Source: Saussurea involucrata | Lineage: Eukaryota; Streptophyta; Magnoliopsida; Asterales; Asteraceae | Assembly: GCA_033807775.1 (NCBI GenBank) | Contig: CM066313.1 | Coordinates: 62,914,484-62,978,483 of the forward strand | Reading direction: 5' to 3' | DNA length: 64,000 bases | In this document: piece by piece, positions 23,557 through 33,802 of the stretch | How positions within the stretch are numbered: position 1 is the stretch's first letter | How the letters are laid out: each line of letters begins with the position of its first letter | Translations under genes and position numbers: made by a program | Notes under the pieces: model-generated | What the model was told of the DNA's origin: nothing | The model's database searches: none | Seen by the model: the letters and a program-made list of their open reading frames with translations, nothing else

Positions 23557-24789
23557 AGCTGGTAGTTTATATCTAGCATGTTTCATACCATACTTGTGTT
23601 CATATGTTTCATAAGTTTTCTGCATTCTGCAATGCATTATTTTCTTCAAATCTTTTTTCTTTGCATAATGCAACATAAAATATTTCACATATCTTTGTTT
23701 TCATAATCCCAATATCTCACCATCTACTTTATGCCTTTATAAAACTTTAAACAACCAAAACATATATGGATTCCACTCTTTTATGTATTGATTCATAGGC
23801 CACATAAAAATAGTTTATTTCACACTATTCAAACTCGTATTTTTTCCCCCAAATTCTCAATGTCTCATGTCACATGCAGTATATCAAATATGTTGGTGTT
23901 CATAATCTTATTTTTATGAACCGGTTTGTACTTTAATGATAATTTAAGCAAGCAAAATTTATATGGTTTCATACCTTCTATAATTGAACTTTCATGCATC
24001 TCGGTAACAATGTCCATCGGGCTTTGTGCATCTCCATGGAAAACAACTTCATTATTCGGCTCCATTAATGGTTTCATACTTTGATCCCCTCCTGAATAGT
24101 GACCAAATGTTACATATAACGACAGGTTAATCCAAACTAAGAATCTTTAAAACAACTACGATTTGTACCTTTTTGTTGTTTCGTATCTGGCCATGTACCG
24201 TCGAGGCATACTGGGTTATCGGGTGTGTTCTTGAAGTTCGAAAATGAAGTTTTCAGACGTATTCTCTCGTTGGGCCTTCGAACTGGTTGTGTTTCGCGAT
24301 ATTAATGGTGTTATGCTTCATTGATTTGTTATGGAAGTAGATATTGTGGAATTTTTTTTGAAAATCTTACCTCTTCTTGGTGCATCCGGTTCGTTGTCCG
24401 CCATTTTTGTTTCGTAATTGTTTTTTGATTTGATGTGTTTCACTTCGTTGTTATTTGTTTCCAAATGTGTTTTCACCACGACGACGATGAAACCAGTTAT
24501 TTTCGTATAATTGATTCCGTCAAAAACGATGTTGATTTCACCAGAACAAAATCAAGCCCTAATTTACCGCGATTCAGAGCCTTTCCTAAACTGATTCCGT
24601 ATGTTCATTGACCAGTATACCCTTTCATAACTTGAAGCTTGACGATCGTGCTCTCATTTTCATAGATAATTACACTACATGCCACCGCGTCCATGTAATC
24701 CGTTGATCAATGTCATCAACAGTACAGATTGGGTTTCACAGGTTTCATTGTTTTAGATGGTTTCATAATAAGGGGACTCTATATAGATA

Positions 24790-26498
24790 TATACATAAGT
24801 ACATATTTAATTCTAACATTCTATCTATCTCACACACCCTCTCACTCACTCACATACAATTTAGCCAATCACTTTCTTGACTTTACCCACTTACACCCCC
24901 CATCTGCACTTTTGATTCTCATTATCTACTTTTCACTTTCCCAAACTTTTCCATTCCCTCTCTCTCTCTCAATATATTTCACTCGCGATTTTCCCAACCA
25001 ATCGAACTCTCCATTTTTCTTCTCCTCCATCCAGCTTCACCCATTTAATGCTAGTTATTTATTAAAAAGTAAATGCCCATATTTTAGATCTAGGAGTCAT
25101 CTCAAGAAGGTTTAGTAAACCAAGCTTCAAGAAATTTAGAGCTCCAAGATCCTCCTCCATCTTTCTAGGGTTTTGCAAATCTTAAGGTTTTCACTTCACA
25201 TACCTTGATTGGTGAGTATTCTTGACCTAATTACTTCATTAAATGTCATTATACTTGGTTTATTTGCAATATGATCATGCGGGTCTCATGTGAAATTTGG
25301 GTTTTTTGGATACTTGATGGTTATGGGTTTTAGTTCCATATTTCTATTCCTAAATGCTCTTATATCATGAAAAGAGAAGAATCTCTTTAGTTGGGAACCA
25401 TGGTTTAAACTAGACTTTTCTAGTCCTAATGGGTATTATGACCCTTGTGATGGGATATGAGGATTTTATTAAGTTTTAAATTAAGATTTTGAAGTGGAGA
25501 TAAAAGTATAGATACATTTATGTCTTAACCATTGGTATGTGAAGATCCTTGCTTGTGATTATATGTGTTATTGATGAATATTCCTAACATGATAAATTGA
25601 AGAGTATGAATACTTTGGACTTATTGTATATTGTATGGTTACATTTTGGGATAACTTGTGGTATCTAACTCCTTGCGCACGAAGACTTAGATTTATATTG
25701 ATTATTATGAATTGATGGCCATATTGGGTCACTAGCGAGTAGACAATAGGGGACTTTGAGGTCCTTGAGGTGTAACTCGTCTAGCTTGGATATGCAATGT
25801 GGTCCCATAAGTCCTTGAGGTGTAACTCGGCGGAGTAGGCAATAAAGGCATTAAATAATGGATTGAGGTCGTGATGTCTTAATGGCATGAGAACTAAAAC
25901 CGGGACTTGAGGTGCAATCCAATAACATCATGGGTGACTCCATGTCATGTGTTCTCGTCACCCCGATGGTAACGGGTCTCCCCCGTACTTCAAGAGTATT
26001 TCTCTCTTGTATATCTTATGTTCAGGTTGAAATTACTTGATGGAAGTTTAAAGTATGACTTATACTACCGTGCGGATTCGGTACCATTGGTTGATTTATT
26101 ATACCGCTTATTGTTGTCAATCTTATGAATTCCTTATATTCACTAGATTTAAAGTCTAACACTTGTGGTGTTGTGCAATGTGCATTTCAGGTCCACTAGC
26201 GGTGCGTCCTTGACACGTTGAGTTTGTCGGTCATGCTTAGGAGCTTGGAAGGTCGGGCTTTTTGGGAGTCGAGAAGAGAGATTTTTTGGAGATATAGCGA
26301 CACCCGTGTTAATTTATCTTTATTTTGATCCTAGATTAGTAGATTGTTGTGTATTATGTCTCAATACTCGTAAAACTAAACTTGTCCAAAACTACCCCGT
26401 TGCATCAAGGGTTTAGTTGGCTTATTTTATGAAATTTTATTTTACCCATTTTCCAGAAATTCCCTATATATATATGTCTTAATTTTTAGGGTGTTACA
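24790..26498 (+). repeat. Right portion of the solo gypsy LTR
   Basis: Continues the LTR after the nested insertions. It carries CT-rich sequence, a possible leader splice donor and the terminal GGGTGTTACA. GAGGTGTAACTCG recurs near 25768 and 25818. No coding sequence is supported in this 1.7 kb. Confidence 0.7.
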
Positions 26499-27098
26499 GT
26501 TTGATTCGTGGAATTTTAATGAAATTTGATGGAATTGGAATGACAAGACCGAATTCTAGTTCATTTGTTTGGTTCAACTATTGAAATCCATTGAATCTTT
26601 TGAATTTCAATGAATTCATCATTCCTTGACCTAATGGAATGAATTGAATTACATCCTTTGGCATTCATTTTAACCAACAACGATCACCTCCTACCCCATC
26701 ACGACCATGCAACTATTGTCACTGTCACACCCCCACCCCCACCCTGCCCTGCTACCACCCCACCCTCACCCTCACCCTGTCCTATAGCCCACCACTACCC
26801 ACCTTCCACCCCTGACCACCCCTCTTGTCCCACCCCTGCCAACCCTTCCTGACCACCCCCACCTAGCCCCCTACCCATCCTCACTGTGCCCTTGCCTTCC
26901 CCTCCCTGTCCACCCTCCCAATGTGCCCATGTCTTCCCCACACAAAGATATAGATTCCAATTATTTTTAGAGATTTCATTCCAATTCCATCCAACCAAAC
27001 GCAATCAGGTCAAATTTCATTTCAATTCTTTCAAAGTCAAATTCTTTGATGGATTACAATTCCACCTAATTCCATTCTACGAACCAAATGCCCCCTTA

Positions 27099-27470
27099 GA
27101 GGTCGTTTGGTTTGCGGAATTCGAAGGAATTTGATGGAATTGGAATGACAAATTCCTTTGACCAAATTACAATTCCTTTGTTTGGTTCAATTCATGAAAT
27201 GGACGGAATCATTTGAATTTCATTGAATTCCATAAATCAATGAATTCATCATTCTTGGACCTAATAGAAGGAATTGAAGTCCATCCTTTTGCATTCATTT
27301 TAACCAACACCGACCACCCCCTTCCCAACCCTACCTTCCCCACCCTGTCCACACCCCAATCCTCACCCTACCACAAATGTCCCCCTACTATGATGACGAC
27401 AATAGTAGCATGGTGGTCGGTGGGTGGGGTGTGGGGGAGCAAAATGATCATTTTACCCTACGAATATCCC
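27099..27470. repeat. Second, truncated copy of the MITE-like repeat
   Basis: GGTCGTTTGGTTTGCGGAAT, AATTTGATGGAATTGGAATG and the following C-rich centre repeat the copy at 26499-26980 in direct orientation. The right end is not recognisable; it seems to stop where the foldback element begins. Confidence 0.5.
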
Positions 27471-27651
27471 ATTTTGCATGATTAAGTCCTTAAATTATTT
27501 TTTTGAATAAAAAACCATTAAACTTTCTCATTTTGAATGATAAAGTCCCTAAAAATATTTCTTAAAAATATAAATCACCGAAATTTTAAAAATTGCCCGT
27601 GCACGACTAAAATGTTTTAAAGTAAAAAAAATGTTAATCAATTTTACCGTT

Positions 27652-27850
27652 AACCACAAGGGTGGTGGCGTGGTGGCAAGGGCTTGTGGGGATGTGGTGG
27701 AATATCCCATCCACCCCGGGTTCGAGTCCAGGCATCAACATTCTGTGGCCAAGCTTAGTCTCAGACGGCCGCTTTGTTTGTTTGTTTCCAAATTGCCAAG
27801 GGTGTAGTCTAGGCAAAGCCTAGATGAACCTTATCCAAATTTTTTTTTTT
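27652..27850 (+). mobile_element. tRNA-derived SINE with 10-bp target duplication
   Basis: About 200 bp. A box A-like TGGCGTGGTGG (27665-27675) and a canonical box B GGTTCGAGTCC (about 27719-27729) form an internal pol III promoter. The 3' end is a T run (27839-27850). TTTTACCGTT flanks it at 27642-27651 and 27848-27857, overlapping the T tail. It lies in the left arm of the foldback element; the right arm shows the empty site. It is moved by LINE enzymes. Confidence 0.8.
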
Positions 27851-28180
27851 TACCGTTCCCAAACCCTACGTCACTCAAACCCCACATAAACACTGGGGTC
27901 AACAGCTTGATAGGTGATATGGAGAACGGAGAACAATGGGGTGACGGAGAGTGGCGAGGGGGAACGAAGTCGTTGTATTCGAGGGTTTCAATGGGTAGGG
28001 TTTGGCAACGGTAAAACCGATTTACATTTTTTTACTTTAAAATATCTCTGTTCGGTTACATGTAACTTTTTTTTTGTTAAAAGGATGCACATAACTAATT
28101 CTGAAAGTTTGATGATTTATTTATTCAAAAAAAATGTTCAAGGATTTAATCATTCAAAATGAGAAAGTTTAATGGTTTTT

Positions 28181-28432
28181 TGTGGATCCCAGATTAACAA
28201 GTGCAAAGCAAAGAATCAACACAATATGATATGAATGCCATAAATCTCTCTTGAATTGATTAGCAAAAAGATGAACATTGTGTAGCCGTACATAGGTAAT
28301 TAGAAATTGATAATTATGTCATTAAACCTAATTATGAAACAAATAAGCTATTTATATCCCCAAAGGGATAGTTACAAGAATTGACGATATTGGTCCCTAA
28401 ACTTCTATTCAACTGACATTAAGACCTCAACA
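28181..28432 (-). repeat. 3' LTR of copia 2
   Basis: 252 bp, TGTGGATCCC to CCTCAACA on the plus strand; it matches 34383-34633. Confidence 0.93.
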
Positions 28433-28723
28433 TAGTGAACGAATAGCGGGGAACTTACCTTGGGGACTTGGTCTTTGGTGAGTATCCTTCAGAACAATAG
28501 GTTAGTAGCTCGGGAAATTAATCGAAAACAAAGACAAAACGAATGGAAATAAAGAAACATGCAGAAAATCGAAAAAAATAAAAACGGAAAACTATAAAGT
28601 AAATACAGAAGACGAGTCACCGATGTGCTTGAAACACCGAAACTTCACTACGAGACAAGTGTATCTTTTAAAGAGACAGTTATCCTGGGGTGAAGAGATG
28701 GTGTGACAAGTACAAGGTTGAAT

Positions 28724-29930
28724 CAGACTTTCAAATTCAGCATACCTAGCTTGGATACGAGTTCATTGAACCGTTTTTCGTCCAAAGCTTTTGTAAACAG
28801 GCCTGCCAACTGATTTTCTGTACTTACAAAATATAGTTCCATCGTACCTCGTTCCACATGATCTCTGATGAAGTGATAGCACACGTCAATATGCTTGGTT
28901 TTCGTATGTTGGACGTGATTGCGATAGCACTATTGGAATCACAATAGATTGGGATGTTCGAGTACTAGAACCCGTAATCCTTCAGTTGAGTGTGCATCCA
29001 GATGACTTGGGAACAACTAGCCACAACCACGTACTCCGCTTCCGCCGTGGGTGTGGAGAGACACAGTCTACTTTTTCGAGGCCCATCTAACCAACTTGTT
29101 GCCGAGGAACTGGATGTGACCCGTGGTGCTCTTTCGGTCGAGCATACTTCCCGCATGATCAGCATCTGAGAATGCTGTGAGTTCGAAACCTGTGTCCTTA
29201 GGATACCAAAAGCCAAGATCAGCAGTACCTTTTAAATAGCGAATAATGCGTTTAACTGCTATAAGGTGTGACTCTTTCGGTTTGGACTAAAACTGAGCAC
29301 ACAAAAAGGTTGAGAACATTATATCCGGCCTACTTGCCGTCAAATACATCAACGGACCTATCATTCCGGTCGACAGTTGTTTAACTTGAAGACCGAGAAA
29401 GAAATTCATCTGACCCATCTCGTATGCAAAGCAGAGATGTTCTTTCTCGAATCGTAGTTCTGGCATTCCTTTGACGAGTCCGCCGAGCACCAACTTGTTT
29501 ATGTGCTTGAAGTTCAGATGCGAAATCCTCTGATGCCACAACTAGTTATGTTGAGTAGTAGCTTTGGACAGGAGGCACACCGCTTTATCAGTCTTCAGAG
29601 AGGCGAGGTTGATCGTGTACAGATTCGTTCTTCGAGTTCCAGCAAGGATCTCCGTTCCGTCTTCGTTCCGAATACTGCACCGCTTTGCCTTGAAGTTGAC
29701 TTGAAGATTCATGTCGCAGAATTGGCCGATATTGAAGAGGTTGTGACCTAAACCTTCGATGTAGGACACTCACTTGATGGTGAGATTGTCCTAAACTAGG
29801 TCGCCATAGCCCATGATCGGGGCTACGTTGTCATTCCCAAAACGTACATCACCGCAGTACTTCTCCTTGAAGTTGGTGAGCAGCTCCCGTTTACCAGTCA
29901 TGTGTTTGGAGCAACCGGAATAAAGTAACC
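28724..29930 (-). pseudogene. Copia 2 pol remnant with integrase and RT deleted
   Basis: Reading downward: WLLYSGCSKHMTG near 29915, a protease whose active Asp is Tyr (D-S-G became Y-S-G); YIEGLGHNLFNIGQFC; pre-integrase LWHQRISHLNFKHINKL near 29540; then FEKEHLCFAYEMGQMNFFLG. At that point, near 29420, the sequence jumps from the end of the pre-integrase zinc region into the last third of RT, removing integrase and the RT catalytic site. RNase H pieces follow (SDADHAGSMLDRKSTTGH, then HIDVCYHFIRDHV and LFTKALDEKRFNELVSKLGM), with several stops. Not functional. Confidence 0.88.
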
Positions 29931-29957
29931 ACACATGACCGGGCTACAAAACAGAAA

Positions 29958-32900
29958 TTAGGGGTTTTTAGGTACCCATTTATAAATGGGCCCTGATACG
30001 TTAGGTGCAACACCTTTTCTCGGGGCCCGTTTAGATTTGGGTCCTTTTCGGGATTTAGAAAAACGGGAATTAAATACATGATATGTACCAAACCAATCAG
30101 ATGCATGTTTATGTTCGACAAAATCATTCATTCCATACATTGAACAACACATACAATCACGAGAACTCTTAATCAATTGCTGAACGGAAGTAAGTTTAAA
30201 CGAAAATTCAAAACCATGTTCAACAGGGTTATTTAAAGCAAAACCATGATTGTTATTGTTTTTCCTAATGTGCGAAAACGAATTAAATGACTTGGTCTTC
30301 TCTTGGCGTAACTTAGGCTTCTTCGCTACCCACTCTTGCTGAACAGTTCTCCCCCGACCCATTCTATCTAAAATGACATTTGAGTTTTTGTCAGAGGAGC
30401 TGGAGTAATAGGGTTGTCTTCTAGAACTCTTACCGGTTTTAGCTCGTTTCTTGGACCGACGTTTAGATTTAGATTTTGAGGAAATGGTTTCAGAAACATT
30501 TTTGGAGTTAGAACACTCTCCTTTTTCAAAATTAACTAGTGTGGGCATTTGCTCTAAAAATTGAGTGTGACTAGCAAGCTTTGAAGCAAAATCAATTTTT
30601 GAAACATCATCATCATGACAAACAGATGAATTCATAAACTCAGAAAACCGTCGTGCAGAGTCAAGTGGGGTTTCACCATCAGAGTCGGATGAGGAATCAT
30701 CCGCAAAGGGATTGTTAAAATCTGGAAAAAGATTCCTTTGAACAGAATCGGGTTGAATCGCCTTACCTTTATCTTGGTAGCTCAAATTCTTATCATTGGT
30801 GTCATTAGACACTCCTAGAAAAGCTTTACACGAGGAACTATCCGAACAAATAGGTGACGTGTCAACCGAGATGGTTTCAGGAGAGGCAGGCTTCATTGGA
30901 GTATCCTCTGGACTTTCCTTAGCCATTCTTCCTGTTAAAGCTTCTGCCGCCAAGGCGGACAGTTGAGAAGTCAATTTTGCAATCTCGGTTTTATAACTCG
31001 CTCTTTCTGATTCGGATAATGACTCGGTTTTGTTCTGTTTGAGCTTGTCTATAGTGGATAAAAGTACAGTTCTTTCGGTTTCAAAAATGACCTTATCCCT
31101 CACAATTGATTCTTCGAGTTTAAAAATGATGTTTTCCAAAATCAGAGGTGAAACATAACGTTTGAATTATGATTGATCGTTAGATCCTACATCTGGTGTT
31201 GCCGTAACTAGGACTAGAGTTTCCACAGTTTTAGCAACGGAACAGATGTCGAAGTAATCATTTGAGAGGTAAGGGGTTTTGCTTTTCAAATAAGACACAT
31301 TTAGAGTTTCGTACACGAAAGGAACTTGTACATTTATATTCTTTCTAGGTGGCTCATCTTCCGATTTGTTATCAACATTTTCAGGCTTTTCCCCTACTTT
31401 TGGTAGAAGAATTCCTGTTTTTCTTTTAAGGTCTTCCTTTTCCTCATCCTCCTGGGACGGCTTAGTCCACTTGATCTTATACTCAGGATATTGCTTATCT
31501 AGGCCCAAAAAATTGAATTCATAAAGTGTGGGAACCTTTGATAATATTTTCTTAAGGTAACATGGATTATCATATCTGAGTCCCCATTGAGAGTTGTAAT
31601 ACTTGAATTCCTTTGGTTTATTCAAATGAATGGTTTGTTCCGATTGACCAAGTTTATAAAGTTTAGATTCAAGATCCTTAAGCTTAGTAGTCAACAACTC
31701 ATTTTGTTTTTGAACATTTTCTTGAAGAACAACACTCTTAGAATACTCCTCCTGAGACTTTTCTAACTTTTGTGTGAACTCAGATAGTTGGGTCTCTAGG
31801 GATTCTGCTCTTTTTGAAATGGCTGGGCATTCGAATTGATAGTTGTCTATCACACACTTGTCCTCAGCCTTTTCAATAGCTAGCTTGTCTATGGTGTCGT
31901 ATTTAATTTTAGCGTCTGCTTCTAGCTTAGATATTTGAGCGTCTTTGGTTTTAACCTTTAGTTTAAAAGCATCTAAGGTACGCACCATAACTTGCATCTG
32001 ATCAATGAGATTAGCATTAGAAGAACCACATACCTGACATTTGGATTTTTCCTTGTTCTTTCCGGAAGATTCATCTTCGGTGTCGGATTCTTCTGGTTGA
32101 GTGCCAGTGTAGCACATATGAGCTTCCGCTTCTTCTTCTTCTTCTTCTTCTTCTTCTTCTTCTTCTTCTTCATCTTCAGTCAAGACGAGCCAGTGATCGT
32201 CTTCTGCCAGCAGCGCTTTACCTGCTTCTTTCTGCCTTGCCAACAACATTTTGTTCTTGTAGTACTCAGCATTGCGCACTACAGGTTTCCGGCAGTCTCT
32301 AGCAAAGTGTCCTCGCTTTCCGCAGTTGTAACACTTCATCGGTTCATCATCATCTCGGTCGTCTGACTTTCCTTCGGACTTCTTGCCTTCATCATTCTTC
32401 TTCATTCTATCATTTGACTTTCGCTTCCCTTCATACTTATCTCGGTAGTCTCGACGTTTAGTGTTGGTGGAGTAACGCTGGTTGTTGTTGGATGGTTTCT
32501 TGAAGAATTTCTTCCTAGCATACTCCCGGGATAGTAAGGCAACAACTTTCTTGATGCCATCAAGCTCTGGATCAGAATCACTTTCAGGTTCTTCATCCGC
32601 ATGCTCAGTCTCACTGTGTGTTTCTTCTCTGTGAGAACTTCGTTGGACGTGTTTGTCCTTTTTGTGAGATACGAGAGCAAGAGGGTCTTCTTTGTTCTTC
32701 TCGCTGGACTTCTGATCTCCCATGAGTTCACGAACGTCATCTTCATCTTGTAACAACATCTCATAGAGTTCATGCATCGAAACATTCTATAAGGAACGAT
32801 TGTGACGAACATGGAGAACAAATCCCTTCCATTCAGACTGAAGGTTATAAAAGAACTTGATGTTGGTCTCGAGGTTCGTCTTAAAGATGTTGTTTTTGTG

Positions 32901-33407
32901 AAGATCGTTGATGAGCGTGCATAATCGTTCGTAAGTCTCGGTTAGTGATTCCCCTCGTTTGGCCTTGAACGCTTCATATCGAGTGAGGCAATTGGTTATC
33001 TTCAGCTGGTTTCCCTCGCGACTGCCCTGCATAATTTTGGCCAGTTAGTCCTACATTCCTTTGGCAGTGTCTTTATGACTGTCGATGTTGCAGTAGATGT
33101 TGTTTGGAAGACTGTAGATGAGGTACGTCTTAGCCAGTCTATCGCCATCTACTTTCCTCTTCTCTTCGACAGTCAGCTTGTCATATGGTTTGACCACCCG
33201 TCGAGTTGGGGCTCCACCTTTTTGCGCTGGAACATCCATCATTGGAGGAGCAATTGGTCCGTGGGTCAGCGATCAGAGAATATCATCATAGAGGGACTTG
33301 GTCTCGATAAAGCACATGAACCGATCTTTCCAGACATTGTACTCCCCTCGGTACAGGATCGAAGGTTTGAGTTTAGATCCTATAGCTAATGCGTCTTGAG
33401 TGTTCAT
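29958..33407 (-). pseudogene. Copia 2 gag with a very long coiled-coil extension
   Basis: ATG 33407 opens MNTQDALAIGSKLKPS, then YRGEYNVWKDRFMCFIE (gag N-terminus). Stops interrupt it near 33295, 33050, 32785 and 31165. All but a few of the blocks share a frame. UBN2-type gag sequence (RYEAFKAKRGESLTETYERL) is at about 32940-32990; CYNCGKRGHFARDC at about 32290-32335; and a poly-Glu tract from the GAA repeat at 32129-32170. About 700 residues follow with predicted coiled-coil character (KLEADAKIKYDTIDKLAIEK; KLKDLESKLYKLGQSEQ) and Ser/Lys-rich basic stretches. Such a long region between the knuckle and the protease is unusual for copia. It stays largely open although pol is gone. Confidence 0.8.
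32129..32170 (-). repeat. GAA trinucleotide microsatellite encoding poly-Glu
   Basis: About 14 TTC units on the plus strand, in frame within the copia 2 gag region and encoding a run of about 15 Glu on the minus strand. Confidence 0.95.
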
Positions 33408-33658
33408 TTTGGGCACTTGTGCGATCGTAAGACGAATTGAGTGATTCAAAGGTAAAAGAATGATCTAACGCAAATCCTAAGGGAGTGAGAGACTAAAACG
33501 ATCCTAAGTTAACAAGTAACTTAACTGAGATTAAATGATGGAAGCAAACACATAAAAAAATAGGAAACGGAATCAAACAGATAAAGGAAATGAATTACCA
33601 AAGTGTGCAGATGAGATCCGGAACAGGGATCTGGAACTGAAGAGATATGGAACTAGAG

Positions 33659-33802
33659 GATCCGGAGTAAAAAACGTGATCCGGAGTCAAAGCCGGGACC
33701 AAGTTTGGAATCGAAACCGGAATGAGATCGGATCCGGAGTAAAAAACGTGATCCGGAGTCAAAGCCGGGACCAAGTTTGGAATCGAAACCGAAATGAGAT
33801 CG
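33659..33802. repeat. Two 72-bp tandem repeats in the copia 2 leader
   Basis: Units 33659-33730 and 33731-33802 begin GATCCGGAGTAAAAAACGTG and differ by one base (ACCGG against ACCGA). GATCCGGA also occurs at 33615 and 33803. They lie between the PBS and the gag start. Confidence 0.95.

Larger units (their letters stand above)
11727..24404 (-). pseudogene. Ulp1-like (SUMO-protease fold) gene of the Mutator element, broken
   Basis: Exon 1 is 24371-24404 (MADNEPDAPRR, donor GTAAGA). Exons near 24180-24280, 23967-24082 and 15350-15420 join in phase, as does one near 15190-15280. The main N-terminal domain is at 14160-14935 (SKLGYFVVDNLD, HSVLGIPTCG, GRINWCKYICGCVERN) and continues at 13710-14115. 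A linker at 12920-13600 needs two frameshifts. The Ulp1 domain is at 11727-12880. It contains two in-frame stops (a TAA about 12800 and a TAG about 12722, each where Gln is expected) and QFFYCVVFDL where transposon relatives have H-F-Y-V. The Cys box reads NGINSGIFLMRHMETYM, with Ser for the catalytic Cys. The Asp of ILDN is kept. The Ulp1 family cleaves SUMO or ubiquitin-like tags; this copy should be inactive even apart from its stops. The copia at 15485-23556 sits in an intron. Confidence 0.8.
5951..24779. mobile_element. Large Mutator-like element (transposase plus Ulp1-like gene), with a nested copia
   Basis: It starts GAAGGGGTTTCTTTTGAAACC and ends AATAAGGGGACTC. The reverse complement of the end can be aligned with the start for about 50 bp at roughly 60 percent identity by eye. 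A perfect 10-bp duplication TATATAGATA flanks it (5941-5950 and 24780-24789). Total length is 18.8 kb, or 10.8 kb after removing the copia at 15485-23556. It carries two convergent genes, a FAR1/MULE transposase (plus, left) and a Ulp1-like protein (minus, right), with a small ORF between them. Plant Mutator elements carrying Ulp1-like genes are known (Kaonashi-type and melon elements). Both genes are broken here, so this copy is dead, though the complete duplication points to a simple insertion. Confidence 0.85.
3767..26498 (+). mobile_element. Solo Ty3/gypsy-type LTR interrupted by nested DNA transposons
   Basis: The left part (3767 to about 3895) starts TGTAATGCCCGG and the right part (about 24790-26498) ends TTAGGGTGTTACA, the TGTAA...TTACA ends typical of plant gypsy LTRs. 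A perfect 5-bp duplication GTTTG flanks it (3762-3766 and 26499-26503). Without the insertions it is about 1.8 kb. No internal gypsy domain is present, so it is a solo LTR left by LTR-LTR recombination. The insertions entered a TA-rich tract about 125 bp from its left end. The right part has a pyrimidine-rich stretch (24820-25050) and a splice-donor-like GGTGAGTA at about 25211, as seen in LTR leaders. Confidence 0.8.
3746..27098. mobile_element. Possible MITE-like element split by the solo LTR
   Basis: Removing the solo LTR at 3767-26498 joins CTCGTTGGGTTG at 3751 to GTTTGATTCGTGGAAT at 26499. The joined sequence resembles the start of a second copy at 27099 (GGTCGTTTGGTTTGCGGAAT) and is roughly the reverse complement of the right end near 27075-27098 (CGAACCAAATGCCCCC). 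A PIF/Harbinger- or hAT-type MITE is the likeliest reading. Its middle (26690-26930) is C-rich low-complexity sequence. Boundaries are approximate. Confidence 0.35.

Noticed and set aside
26658..26852. Pro/His-rich 64-codon ORF
   Set aside because: Comes from C-rich low-complexity repeat sequence inside the MITE-like element.
27652..27740. Possible tRNA gene (box A and box B words)
   Set aside because: No tRNA cloverleaf can be closed, and the sequence continues to a T tail with a 10-bp flanking duplication, which fits a SINE.
32402..32821. 139-codon minus ORF
   Set aside because: Out-of-frame shadow of the copia 2 gag region, which has the CCHC knuckle in another frame.
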